From Collimonas sp. PA-H2 (GTDB lineage: Bacteria > Pseudomonadota > Gammaproteobacteria > Burkholderiales > Burkholderiaceae_D): a stretch of 64,000 nt of DNA. Shown piece by piece: positions 42,039-51,311 of the stretch. A program made the translations under genes and the position numbers. The stretch is from positions 2,046,001 to 2,110,000 of the forward strand of contig NZ_PDBX01000001.1 of NCBI RefSeq assembly GCF_002564105.1, written 5' to 3'. Under the pieces are notes generated by a model, which saw only the letters and a program-made list of their open reading frames with translations, was not told the origin of the DNA and searched no databases. How positions within the stretch are numbered: the stretch's first letter is position 1; the number at the start of each line of letters is the position of its first letter.

Positions 42039-43426
42039 TAGGGCATGAACGCGCGCTGATACTTGCCGGCTACCTGTTCCAGCAATGCCTGCAGCGCCGT
42101 TTGCGGATACCAGTTGCCGTTGGCCATGACGCCCAGCGGCGTGCGCAATGTCGCCAGGTCGTCCAGCGGATTTTTCTCCGAAAGAATCAAATCGGCGCGG
42201 CTGCCGACCTGGATCGTGCCGAACGCTTCGGCGTCGGGCAAAGACTGCCGGATCAGCTCACCCGGCACGCGGGTAGCGGCAGCGAGAACCTGGTAGCGGC
42301 TAAGACCAGCCTGCTCCAACTCCTGCAGGTCATCGTGCAGCGAATAGCCGGGCACCAGGCCGGGAATCGTCGGCGCGTCGGTGCCGGCAATCAGGGGCAC
42401 GCCGGCGTCCGCCATCTGCTTGGTGAAAAGCCGCAGAAATGCGAGCCTGGCGCCAAGATCGCCCTGGCGCCGGGCATAGTCTTCGCCGCCCCATTGCAGC
42501 CGCCGGTCGGGCGCCAGGTAGCGCGCTTGCGGCATCTGCAGATAGCGCTCGACCACCGCCGGCTTGCCCCATTGCCGGGCAATCGTGGCGTAGGTGTTGA
42601 GATCGGCGGTAACGAAAGCATGGTTGCGTTTGACGAAGGCGATGGCCGCCGGAATTTCAGCGCTGTCCGGAGCAGCGTCGGCCGGCGCCGGTTTACCGTC
42701 CTGGCCGGGATGGAAGAATGTCGTGTACATGAACTCTTCCGCATGCGCCACCATAACCTGGCCGGCATCGAGCTGACGTTCCAGCCCGACCGCCGTGACG
42801 CCATGCCCGACCAGCGGCATGTGCTGCTTGCGGCCTTCATCCGCCAGCGCCGCGAAACTCTCGGGCGACAGATTGTTGTACACCTTGATGAAATCGTAGC
42901 CGTTGGTTTTCGCCAGCCCGACGACGGCGCGCGCCTGCTCCGCATTGCTGACCACGAAATGGCCGTAGCGGGGCGAACCGTCGACCTCGAAACTGGCATA
43001 CACATGCGGCCCGGCGATCTTGCCGCGATTGACTTCAGGCCGGATCTGGGCGATGAAGCCGTTGGAAGCCTCGCCCATATTCAGCACCGTAGTGACGCCA
43101 TTCGCCAGATAGACCTTGAGGTCGCCGCTGGTGTCCGAATGGGTATGCATGTCGGCCAGCCCTGGCGACAGGAATGCGCTGCCATGGCCGTCGACGATGC
43201 GGGCGCCGGCGGGAATCGGCAGCGCCGCGCCGATCGCGGTGATCTTGCCGTGCTCGACCAGCACCGTTTGTCCGGGCAAGACGCGCTCCGTCTCCATCGG
43301 CAGCAGATTAACGGCGACGAAGGCGGTGACCGCATTGTTCTCCGCGGCTGGCGGCGGCGCGGCTTGCGCCAGGACCTGCGCGCACAATAACAACAGGGGG
43401 GCTACGATGAGGATGGGCAATTTCAA
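42038..43426 (-). CDS. Secreted amidohydrolase (imidazolonepropionase-like)
   Basis: 462-residue exported metal-dependent hydrolase. Signal peptide MKLPILIVAPLLLLCAQVLA; the metal-binding HTHSD near residue 93, further histidines in PLVGHGVTAV and VMVAHAEEF, and the metal Asp in LIAGTDAPT. The N-terminal small beta domain (VLVEHGKITAIGAALPIPAG) and C-terminal DLILSEKNPLDDL are typical of the cyclic-amidohydrolase group. Substrate unknown; related enzymes include prolidase-like and exopolysaccharide-unrelated imidazolonases. Adjacent to the D-amino-acid set without clear link. Confidence 0.85.
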   Translation of the reverse strand: MKLPILIVAPLLLLCAQVLAQAAPPPAAENNAVTAFVAVNLLPMETERVLPGQTVLVEHGKITAIGAALPIPAGARIVDGHGSAFLSPGLADMHTHSDTSGDLKVYLANGVTTVLNMGEASNGFIAQIRPEVNRGKIAGPHVYASFEVDGSPRYGHFVVSNAEQARAVVGLAKTNGYDFIKVYNNLSPESFAALADEGRKQHMPLVGHGVTAVGLERQLDAGQVMVAHAEEFMYTTFFHPGQDGKPAPADAAPDSAEIPAAIAFVKRNHAFVTADLNTYATIARQWGKPAVVERYLQMPQARYLAPDRRLQWGGEDYARRQGDLGARLAFLRLFTKQMADAGVPLIAGTDAPTIPGLVPGYSLHDDLQELEQAGLSRYQVLAAATRVPGELIRQSLPDAEAFGTIQVGSRADLILSEKNPLDDLATLRTPLGVMANGNWYPQTALQALLEQVAGKYQRAFMP

Positions 43427-43529
43427 TTACGGTCTCCTTGGGCACGATGATGGTCGGCGTGAATATTTCTTACTGGAATTATTGTGCACCGGCATTCTAA
43501 TCCATGCAGGGAAAACCGCTCAGCAGGCG

Positions 43530-44021
43530 CTACCTGCTTTCCAGCGACAAGGCCAGCGTCTCCTTGATCTCCTCCATCACCACATAGCTCTTGGACTGCG
43601 CCGCCCCCGGCAGCTGCAGCAGCATGTCGCCCAGCAGCTTGCGGTATTCCGCCATTTCCCGGATCCGCGCCTTGATCAGGTAATCGAAATCGCCGGACAC
43701 CAGGTGGCATTCCAGCACTTCCGGAATGCGCAGCACTTCGCGGCGAAACTGCTCGAAGGCGTTGGCCGATTTCTGGTTCAGCGTAATCTCCACAAACACC
43801 AGCAGCTTGGCGCCGACCGCGGCCGGATTGATGCGCGCGTAATAGCCGTCGATGACGCCATCGCGCTCCATGCGCTTGACCCGTTCGATGCAGGGCGTGA
43901 TCGACAGCCCGACCTGCTCGCCCAGGTCCTTCATCGACATGCGGCCGTCTTGCTGCAGCAGGCGCAGGATGTGGCGGTCCAGCTTGTCCAGGGCGCGGTT
44001 GGATTCCTTGTAGATTCTCAT
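43530..44021 (-). CDS. dadR: Lrp/AsnC-family regulator of D-alanine catabolism
   Basis: 163-residue Lrp-type regulator. N-terminal helix-turn-helix LDRHILRLLQQDGRMSMKDL and EQVGLSITPCIERVKRME; C-terminal RAM domain with VLECHLVSGDFDYLIKARI. ATG 44021 starts MRIYKESNRALDKLD as in related proteins; the upstream open extension has no similarity. It is divergent from dadA, 195 bases away, the layout in which it activates dadAX in response to alanine. Confidence 0.88.
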   Translation of the reverse strand: MRIYKESNRALDKLDRHILRLLQQDGRMSMKDLGEQVGLSITPCIERVKRMERDGVIDGYYARINPAAVGAKLLVFVEITLNQKSANAFEQFRREVLRIPEVLECHLVSGDFDYLIKARIREMAEYRKLLGDMLLQLPGAAQSKSYVVMEEIKETLALSLESR

Positions 44022-44216
44022 GACGGTTTTTCTTAAATTTTTAGTACTAATTACTGAATTTCTCGGTTTATACAGTAACAAATGCTGGGAAATTGCTAAT
44101 AGCATAGCGCTTATTACTGCAAATCAAAAACAATTCATTACTACGCATTCCGTATCGCCAGCCCGCCGGATTTCCAGCGCGCAGTAAGATACGAACAGGC
44201 GTTACGGAGATTCAAG

Positions 44217-45503
44217 ATGCGAGTACTTATCCTTGGCAGCGGCGTGGTGGGCGTCACCAGTGCTTATTACCTGGCGCGCGCCGGTCATGAAGTGACCGTG
44301 ATCGACCGCCTGCCGGGCCCGGCGCAGGAAACCAGCTTCGCCAACGCCGGCCAGATCTCGCCCGGCTATGCCTCGCCCTGGGCCGCGCCCGGCATCCCGC
44401 TGAAAGCCCTGAAGTGGATGCTGCAAGAACACGCGCCGCTCTCCATCACTCCCGACGGCACCCTGTTCCAGCTGCGCTGGATGTGGCAGATGCTGCGCAA
44501 CTGCAGCTCGGCCCGCTACGCCGTCAACAAGGAACGCATGGTGCGCCTGGCGGAATACAGCCGCGACTGCTTCAAGGTCTTGCGCGCCGATACCAACATC
44601 GCCTATGAAGGCCGGCAGCTCGGCACCATGCAGGTATTCCGCAGCCAGCAGCAGCTGGACGATGCCGCCAAGGATATCGAAGTATTGAAAGAAACCGGCG
44701 TGCCGTTCGAACTGCTGACGCCGGACCAGCTGGCGCAGGCCGAACCGGCGCTGGAAGCGGTCAAGCACAAGCTGAGCGGCGCCTTGCGCCTGCCCAACGA
44801 TGAAACCGGCGATTGCCAGATGTTCACCACCAAACTGGCGCAAATGGCCGAGGAGCTGGGCGTACGTTTCCGCTACAACGTGCAGATCGACGCCCTGACC
44901 TTGTCCAACGGCGAAATCGCCGGCGTCCAGTGCGGCTCCGAGCACTTGCAGGCCGACAGCTATGTGGTGGCGCTGGGCGCCTACTCCACCGGCTTCCTCG
45001 GTTCGCTGGTGGACATCCCTGTGTATCCGCTGAAAGGCTATTCGATCACGGTACCGATCGTCGATGCCGAAGCGGCGCCGGTCTCCACCATTCTCGACGA
45101 AACCTACAAGATCGCCATCACCCGTTTCGACGACCGCATCCGGGTTGGCGGCATGGCTGAAATCGTCGGCTTCAACAAGACGCTCAAGCCGAAACGCCGC
45201 GCCACGCTGGAGATGGTGGTCAATGACCTGTTCCCGGGCGCCGGCAATACCGCCGCCGCCAGCTTCTGGACCGGCTTGCGGCCGATGACGCCAGACGGCA
45301 CGCCGATCGTCGGCGCCACCCATATCCGCAACCTGTTCCTCAATACCGGCCACGGCACGCTAGGCTGGACCATGTCCTGCGGCTCGGCGCAGCTGCTGTC
45401 GGACCTGATTTCCGGCAAGCGGCCGGCGATCGCCGCGGATGACCTGGCGGTCGGCCGCTACAGCAAGGACTTCGGGCAAGCGGTGCATCCTGCCTATGCC
45501 TGA
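44217..45503 (+). CDS. dadA: D-amino acid dehydrogenase small subunit
   Basis: 428-residue FAD enzyme of the inner membrane that oxidises D-alanine to pyruvate, feeding electrons to quinone. The FAD-binding [20 protein letters not shown] is at 7-26; [19 protein letters not shown] (about 39-57) and the C-terminal [19 protein letters not shown] are DadA hallmarks. Full length. Followed by alr (68 bases) and divergent from the Lrp regulator: the dadRAX arrangement. Confidence 0.95.
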   Translation: MRVLILGSGVVGVTSAYYLARAGHEVTVIDRLPGPAQETSFANAGQISPGYASPWAAPGIPLKALKWMLQEHAPLSITPDGTLFQLRWMWQMLRNCSSARYAVNKERMVRLAEYSRDCFKVLRADTNIAYEGRQLGTMQVFRSQQQLDDAAKDIEVLKETGVPFELLTPDQLAQAEPALEAVKHKLSGALRLPNDETGDCQMFTTKLAQMAEELGVRFRYNVQIDALTLSNGEIAGVQCGSEHLQADSYVVALGAYSTGFLGSLVDIPVYPLKGYSITVPIVDAEAAPVSTILDETYKIAITRFDDRIRVGGMAEIVGFNKTLKPKRRATLEMVVNDLFPGAGNTAAASFWTGLRPMTPDGTPIVGATHIRNLFLNTGHGTLGWTMSCGSAQLLSDLISGKRPAIAADDLAVGRYSKDFGQAVHPAYA

Positions 45504-45571
45504 AACGCCCCTGGCCGGCGTGCAGCAAATGTGATCCACACAGTTTTTAAGCGATTTTTGAGCGAAACCCG

Positions 45572-46678
45572 ATGAACCCACAAGCAGCACATGCCGGCGC
45601 GATCCTCACAGTCAACCTGGATGCGGTACGCAGCAACTACCGCCTGCTCAGGCAGCAGGCCGGCAAGGCCACCTGCGCCGCCGCCGTCAAGGCCAATGCC
45701 TACGGCCTCGGCGCCGACAAAGTCGGGCCGGCGCTGGCGGCGGAAGGCTGTCGCCACTTCTTCGTGGCGCATCTGGATGAAGGCATCGCACTGCGTCCGC
45801 ACCTGCCCGCCACCGCCGAGATTTTCGTCCTGCATGGCGCGCCGCCCGGCACCGAACGCGAACTGATCGCCCACGGCCTGACGCCGGTGCTCAACAGCCT
45901 GCAGCAAATCGAAGCCTGGCATACGCTGGCGCAAACCCTGCAGCGGCCGCTGCCGGCGATTTTCCAGGTCGATACCGGCATGTCGCGCATGGGCTTGCCG
46001 GCGGCCGAAGCGGAAGCCTGGCTGGCCAATCCGGCCTTCATGGAAAGCATCCCGCCACTGTTCCTGATGAGCCACCTGGCCTGCGCCGAACACCAGGACC
46101 ATCCGATGAACGCCAACCAGCTGGCGCGCTTCAAGAGCTGGCGCCAGCGCCTGCCGCAGGTCGCCGCCAGCCTGGCCAATTCTTCCGGCATCTTTCTCGG
46201 CCCCGACTACCAGTTCGACCTGGTGCGTCCAGGCGCGGCGCTGTACGGCATCGCGCCGGTGGCCGGCGCCGCCAACCCTTTGCAGCCGGTGGTGGCGCTG
46301 CACGGCCGCATCATCCAGAGCCGCACCATCCAGCGCGGCGACCACGTCGGCTACGGCATCAGCTATAGCGCCAGCGAAGAACGGCGGATCGCCACCGTCG
46401 GCGTCGGCTATGCCGACGGCTGGCTGCGCAGCATGAGCAACCGCGGCATCGCCTTCATCGACGGCCAGCCGGCGCCTATGGTCGGCACGGTTTCCATGGA
46501 TTCGATCACCATCGATGTCAGCGGCATCGCCGCCGAGCGCGTGCAGGCCGGGGCCTTGGTGGAACTGATCGGTCCGCATCGTACGGTGGACGAGGTGGCG
46601 CGGCTGGCCGCCAGCATCGGCTATGAAATCCTGACCGACCTCGGGCGCCGCTATCACCGGGAATACATCGGCGGCTGA
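45572..46678 (+). CDS. dadX: Alanine racemase, catabolic (dadX-type)
   Basis: 368-residue PLP enzyme converting L- to D-alanine. The Schiff-base lysine is K40 in AAAVKANAYGLG; VDTGMSRMGLP, the catalytic tyrosine region GDHVGYGISYSA, and VGTVSMDSITID are all present. Position directly after dadA suggests the catabolic isozyme supplying D-Ala for DadA, although the sequence could also serve peptidoglycan synthesis if no other alr exists. Confidence 0.92.
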   Translation: MNPQAAHAGAILTVNLDAVRSNYRLLRQQAGKATCAAAVKANAYGLGADKVGPALAAEGCRHFFVAHLDEGIALRPHLPATAEIFVLHGAPPGTERELIAHGLTPVLNSLQQIEAWHTLAQTLQRPLPAIFQVDTGMSRMGLPAAEAEAWLANPAFMESIPPLFLMSHLACAEHQDHPMNANQLARFKSWRQRLPQVAASLANSSGIFLGPDYQFDLVRPGAALYGIAPVAGAANPLQPVVALHGRIIQSRTIQRGDHVGYGISYSASEERRIATVGVGYADGWLRSMSNRGIAFIDGQPAPMVGTVSMDSITIDVSGIAAERVQAGALVELIGPHRTVDEVARLAASIGYEILTDLGRRYHREYIGG

Positions 46679-46779
46679 CATGGCCCGCAGCGGGGGCAGA
46701 AAATCTGCCCACCGGTTTTCCCTCTCATGGCGCCAAAGTCGTAGAATCAAGTACTCCTGCAACTCTCCCCGCCGCCGCC

Positions 46780-48018
46780 ATGACTAAAACAGCGTTATCC
46801 GCACAGCTCGCCAGCTGGATCGACAGCCACTTTGACGAAGAAGTCGGGTTCCTGCAAAAGATCGTCCGCATCCCCACCGACACCCCGCCCGGCAACAACG
46901 CGCCGCACGCCGACGCGGTGGCCGAACTGATGACGGCATGGGGTTGGCAGGCCGAGAAGCACCCGGTGCCGGCCGCCACCGTCAAGGACTACGGCATGGA
47001 GAGCATCACCAACCTGATCGTCCGTCGCAAATATGCCGGCGCCGGTCCGACGCTGGCGCTGAACGCCCATGGCGACGTGGTGCCGCCGGGCGAAGGCTGG
47101 AGCAAGCAACCGTACGGCGGCGAGATCGAAAACGACCGCATCTACGGCCGCGCCACCACAGTCTCCAAAGGCGATTTCGCCACCTATATTTTTGCGGTGC
47201 GAGCGCTGGAAGCGCTGGGCGTGCCGCTCAAGGGCGCGCTGGAACTGCACTTCACCTACGACGAAGAATTCGGCGGCTTGCTGGGACCTGCCTGGCTGCT
47301 CGAAAACCAGTTGACCAAACCGGACCTGGTGATCGGCCCCGGCTTCAGCTACAACGTCGTCACTGCCCATAACGCTTGCCTGCAGTTTGAAGTCACTGTG
47401 CATGGCAAGGCTACCCACGGCTCGATGCCGGAAACCGGCCACGATGCCTTGCAAGCCGCCACCAAGGTATTGCAGGCGATCTACGCCAAGCTGCCGGAGT
47501 TGAAAAAAATCAGTTCGGCGATTCCCGGCATCACCCATCCCACCATGATCGTCGGCCGCATCGACGGCGGCACCAACACCAATGTGGTGCCGGGCAAAGT
47601 GGTGCTGAAAATGGATCGGCGCATGATTCCGGAAGAAGATCCGGTCGCGGTCGAAGCCGAGGTGCGGGCCATGATAGCCGCCGCCGTCGACGGCTTGCCC
47701 GGCATCCGCGTCGAGATCAAACGCCTGCTGCTGGCGCGCGCATTGCGCCCCCTGCCCGGCCACGAAAAGCTGCTGGCCAGCGTGCAGGCGAATGCGCTGG
47801 CGGTGCTGGGCGAGGCGATCCCGGCCAACGGTTCGGCGCTCTACACCGACGCCCGGTTGTATGGCGAGCACGGCATTCCGGTGGTGCTGTACGGCGCCGG
47901 TCCGCGCACCCTGATGGAATCCAACGCCAAGCAGGCCGATGAAAACCTGGCGCTGGATGACTTGCGCAAGGCTACCAAGGTGATCGCCATGACGCTGCTG
48001 GATTTCCTGGCAGCATAA
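46780..48018 (+). CDS. M20-family peptidase-like protein with atypical metal site
   Basis: 412-residue protein of the ArgE/DapE/M20 fold. The first metal motif AHGDVV (H97, D99) and the catalytic EE (162-163) are present. The segment that normally reads GRGxxDMKG is GRATTVSKGD, so the bridging aspartate position holds V128, and the C-terminal histidine position appears as Lys (K384 in AKQADEN). The lid domain has CLQFEVTVHGKATHGSMPET. I recall related proteins with a similar SKxD segment, so it may be a distinct subfamily rather than a dead enzyme. Substrate unknown; 101 bases after alr. Confidence 0.8.
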   Translation: MTKTALSAQLASWIDSHFDEEVGFLQKIVRIPTDTPPGNNAPHADAVAELMTAWGWQAEKHPVPAATVKDYGMESITNLIVRRKYAGAGPTLALNAHGDVVPPGEGWSKQPYGGEIENDRIYGRATTVSKGDFATYIFAVRALEALGVPLKGALELHFTYDEEFGGLLGPAWLLENQLTKPDLVIGPGFSYNVVTAHNACLQFEVTVHGKATHGSMPETGHDALQAATKVLQAIYAKLPELKKISSAIPGITHPTMIVGRIDGGTNTNVVPGKVVLKMDRRMIPEEDPVAVEAEVRAMIAAAVDGLPGIRVEIKRLLLARALRPLPGHEKLLASVQANALAVLGEAIPANGSALYTDARLYGEHGIPVVLYGAGPRTLMESNAKQADENLALDDLRKATKVIAMTLLDFLAA

Positions 48019-48230
48019 GCTGTAGCGGCCGGCGGCTGCGAAAAACGGCCGCCGCGCAGCACACGCCGGACCGCCGCCGGCAGAAAACCCTATGTTCCTG
48101 TAACATAAGCATTCGCTTGAGCGCCCAAAGCATTTATTTTGTGCAGCCTCCCGGCAGTTCCTGCCAGCGCATTCCACCCGCTTCAAATATTTAACCCGGC
48201 GCCGGCAACTGGCGCAACCCTAAGCATTCC

Positions 48231-49466
48231 ATGACAAACACAACTGCAACTTCAGCACCGGAGAGATTTCTCCCGGGCTGGCTCTTATTGCTTGGCGCAT
48301 TGACCGCCATTGGCTCGCTCTCCATCGACATGTATCTGCCGAGCTTCCCCACCATCGCGCAACAGTTCGGGGTCGGCAGCAACCTGGTGCAGCTGACCCT
48401 GGCCGCCTTCCTGGTCGGGCTGGCGGTCGGCCAGATGTTCTACGGACCGTTGAGCGACCGCTTCGGCCGCAAGCCGCCGCTGTATGTCGGCATGAGCTTG
48501 TACCTGCTGGGATCGCTCGCCTGCATGGTATCGCAGGACGTCACCGCGCTGATACTGTTCCGTTTCCTGCAAGGCCTGGGCGGCTGCGCCGGCATGGTGA
48601 TCGGCCGCGCCGTGATCCGCGACCGTCTCGGCACCACCGGCGCCGCCAAAGCGTTCTCGCTGATGATGCTGGTAATGGGCTTGGCGCCTATCCTGGCGCC
48701 GCTGATCGGCGGCGCCGTGCTCAAGCTGTGGGGCTGGCGCGTGATCTTCGGCGGCCTGGCCGGCTTCGGCCTGTTCTGCCTGCTGGCGATCCACTACACC
48801 ATGCAGGAAACGCTGGACCGCCACAAAGCCGATCCGCTGCACCTGGGCCGCACCCTGAAGCAATACGGCCGGCTGCTGCTGGACCGCCAGTTCGTCGCCT
48901 ATAGCCTGGTCGGCGGCCTGATCCAGGGCGGCATGTTCGCCTACATCACCGGCTCGTCCTTTGTACTGATCGAACTGCACGGCATCAAGCCCGAGCATTT
49001 CGGCTTCGTCTTCGGCACCAATGCCTTCGGCTTGATCGCCGCGTCGCAAGTCAACGCCCGCCTGGTCGGCCGCTACTCGCTCGACACCATCCTCGGCCGC
49101 GCGCTGTGGATACCCGCAATGCTCAGCCTGAGCGTGGCGCTGCTGGTGGCCTGCGGCGTCAACAGCCTGCCGGTGCTGCTGCTCGGTTTCTTCGGTTTCC
49201 TCGCCAGCTACGGCTTCATCAGCCCGAACGCATCCGCCATCGCCTTGTCGCAACAGGGCAAGCAGGCCGGCGTGGCGTCGGCGCTGATGGGCACCCTGCA
49301 GTTCGCGCTCGGCATCACTTCCGGCATCAGCATGAGCCTGTGGCATGACGGCACGGCAGTGCCGCTGATGGTGGTGATGGCGATCTGCGGCGTCGGTGGT
49401 TTGCTGCTGCATCGCCTGGTGGCGCGGCCCGAGCATCAGCGCCTGATGCAGACGGCAAAAGCATGA
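48231..49466 (+). CDS. bcr: Bcr/CflA-type multidrug efflux MFS transporter
   Basis: 411-residue inner-membrane exporter with 12 predicted membrane segments. The N-terminal GALTAIGSLSIDMYLPSFPT signature and GPLSDRFGRKPPLYVG (the MFS loop 2-3 motif) identify the Bcr/CflA drug:proton antiporters. Substrate cannot be predicted. Its stop overlaps the start of the PP-loop gene (49463), suggesting translational coupling. Confidence 0.9.
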   Translation: MTNTTATSAPERFLPGWLLLLGALTAIGSLSIDMYLPSFPTIAQQFGVGSNLVQLTLAAFLVGLAVGQMFYGPLSDRFGRKPPLYVGMSLYLLGSLACMVSQDVTALILFRFLQGLGGCAGMVIGRAVIRDRLGTTGAAKAFSLMMLVMGLAPILAPLIGGAVLKLWGWRVIFGGLAGFGLFCLLAIHYTMQETLDRHKADPLHLGRTLKQYGRLLLDRQFVAYSLVGGLIQGGMFAYITGSSFVLIELHGIKPEHFGFVFGTNAFGLIAASQVNARLVGRYSLDTILGRALWIPAMLSLSVALLVACGVNSLPVLLLGFFGFLASYGFISPNASAIALSQQGKQAGVASALMGTLQFALGITSGISMSLWHDGTAVPLMVVMAICGVGGLLLHRLVARPEHQRLMQTAKA

Positions 49467-50158
49467 GCGCAACAGTGGTGGCGCAGGCTGGCAGCGCACT
49501 GGTTTCATGGAGCGGCGGCAAGGATTCCTGCCTGGCGCTGTGGCGTGCGCGCCAGAGCGGGATGCAGATCGAGCGCCTGATCACCGCGCTCGATGAAAGC
49601 GGCCAGCGCGCCCGTTCGCATGGCGTGCCGCCGGCCTTGCTGCAAGCCCAGGCCGACGCGCTCGGCGTTGCGCTAGAGTTCTACAGCGCCAGCTGGCAGC
49701 AGTATGAAGAAAAATTCGTCGCCGCCTTGCGCGCCGCTCACAGCGACGGTGTGCGCCATGCTGTGTTCGGCGACATCGACCTGCAGGCGCATCGCGAGTG
49801 GGAAGAAAAGGTCTGCGCGCAGGCCGGCCTGCAAGCTTGCCTGCCCTTGTGGCTGCAACCGCGCCGGCAGCTGGTGGATGAATTCCTGGCGCTCGGTTTC
49901 AAGGCGGTGGTGGTCTGCATCAACGGCAATTACCTGCCGCAGGAATTCTGCGGCCGTGAATTCGATGCCGCCTTCCTGGCTGATCTGCCGGCCGGGGTCG
50001 ATGCCTGCGGCGAGAACGGCGAATTCCATACCTTCGTCTACGACGGCCCGGCGTTTGCCCATGCGGTGCCGTTCCAGCGCACCCGCATCAGCCCCTACCA
50101 GGCGCCGCCGGAACTGGGGTCGACCATATTTTATTTTCAGGAGCTGGCGGCAATCTGA
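49463..50158 (+). CDS. PP-loop ATPase, diphthine-ammonia ligase-like (DUF71)
   Basis: 231-residue adenine nucleotide alpha-hydrolase. The PP-loop is VSWSGGKDSCLALWRA with SGGKDS at 17-22; the conserved DUF71 C-terminal GENGEFHTFVYDGP is clear. Eukaryotic relatives (Dph6) amidate diphthine, but bacteria lack diphthamide, so the bacterial role is undefined. Encoded 4 bases overlapping the efflux gene, which gives no direct hint. Confidence 0.88.
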   Translation: MSATVVAQAGSALVSWSGGKDSCLALWRARQSGMQIERLITALDESGQRARSHGVPPALLQAQADALGVALEFYSASWQQYEEKFVAALRAAHSDGVRHAVFGDIDLQAHREWEEKVCAQAGLQACLPLWLQPRRQLVDEFLALGFKAVVVCINGNYLPQEFCGREFDAAFLADLPAGVDACGENGEFHTFVYDGPAFAHAVPFQRTRISPYQAPPELGSTIFYFQELAAI

Positions 50159-50306
50159 AGCATCTTTATCGATCAGGGCTAGCGTTGCAGCCGTGCGCCT
50201 GCCCGATATTGCGTAAAATGCCATATGCCGTCCGTTCACAGCGCGTCGCAGACAGATGCCAATAAAATAATACCTGCGCCGCCCCTCACTCTAGATCGAT
50301 CACACC

Positions 50307-51197
50307 ATGCAAGCAGGAATGCTCTACGCCATCGCCTCCTATGTCCTGTGGGGCTTGTTTCCGATTTATTTCAAGGCGCTGGAAGCAGAGGTTCCGCCGG
50401 TCGATATCGTCGCCCACCGCATCTTCTGGTCCTTCCTGTTCCTGATGATCGTGCTGACCGTGCGCAAGCAGTGGGCCTGGGTCGGGCCAATGCTGCGCCA
50501 GCCGCGTGTGATCGGCGGCTTCGTCGCCAGCGCCCTGCTGCTGACCGCCAACTGGACCACTTATATCTGGGCGGTTAACAATAACCACATCGTCGAAGCC
50601 AGCCTGGGTTACTTCATCAACCCGATGGTCAGCGTCGCGCTCGGCCTGGTGTTCCTGCACGAACGGCCGCGGCCGCTGCAATGGCTGGCGATCGCCATCG
50701 CCGCCGGCGCCGTGCTGTGGCTGACCTGGCAGGCCGGCCATCCGCCCTGGATCGCGCTGACGCTGGCCGTGACCTTCGGCGGCTACGGCTTGCTGCGCAA
50801 GACCGCCAGCCTCGGCGCACTGCCCGGCCTGGCGCTGGAAACCGCGCTGGTGCTGCCGCTGGCGCTGGCCTTCCTGGCGTATACCTCGCTGCAAGGCCAC
50901 AACACCTTCAGTAGCGCCTCGACCTCCACCAAGTGGCTGCTGGCGGCGGCCGGACCGATTACCTCTATCCCCTTGCTGATGTTCGCCGCCGGCGCCCGCC
51001 GCATTCCCTTGTCGCTGGTCGGCGTGCTGCAATACATCACGCCTTCGCTGCAATTGCTGTTCGGCGTCTGGCTCTACGGCGAACAGCTGGATGGCGACCG
51101 CCTCAACGGTTTTATCGTCATCTGGTGCGCTTTGGCGCTGTATTCGGCCGAGGGATTGTGGCGTACGTTTAAAATACGCCCAGGCGCATCGGCTTGA
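50307..51197 (+). CDS. rarD: RarD family EamA transporter
   Basis: 296-residue protein with ten membrane segments in two EamA repeats. MLYAIASYVLWGLFPIYFKA at the start, HRIFWSFLFL, TANWTTYIWAVNNNHIVEAS (LGYFINPM follows) are the RarD hallmarks. Chloramphenicol sensitivity linked the name in E. coli relatives; the substrate is not known. Separate promoter likely (148 bases upstream). Confidence 0.92.
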   Translation: MQAGMLYAIASYVLWGLFPIYFKALEAEVPPVDIVAHRIFWSFLFLMIVLTVRKQWAWVGPMLRQPRVIGGFVASALLLTANWTTYIWAVNNNHIVEASLGYFINPMVSVALGLVFLHERPRPLQWLAIAIAAGAVLWLTWQAGHPPWIALTLAVTFGGYGLLRKTASLGALPGLALETALVLPLALAFLAYTSLQGHNTFSSASTSTKWLLAAAGPITSIPLLMFAAGARRIPLSLVGVLQYITPSLQLLFGVWLYGEQLDGDRLNGFIVIWCALALYSAEGLWRTFKIRPGASA

Positions 51198-51311
51198 TGG
51201 ATTGGCTTAACAACTCGTCAACCTCGCGCGCATAGGTTATTCTTGGCAGTTCCGGCCCGCTAGCACGGGCCGCTCTATTCACCGCATTACTTTTTATTAT
51301 CACTGCTCCTC

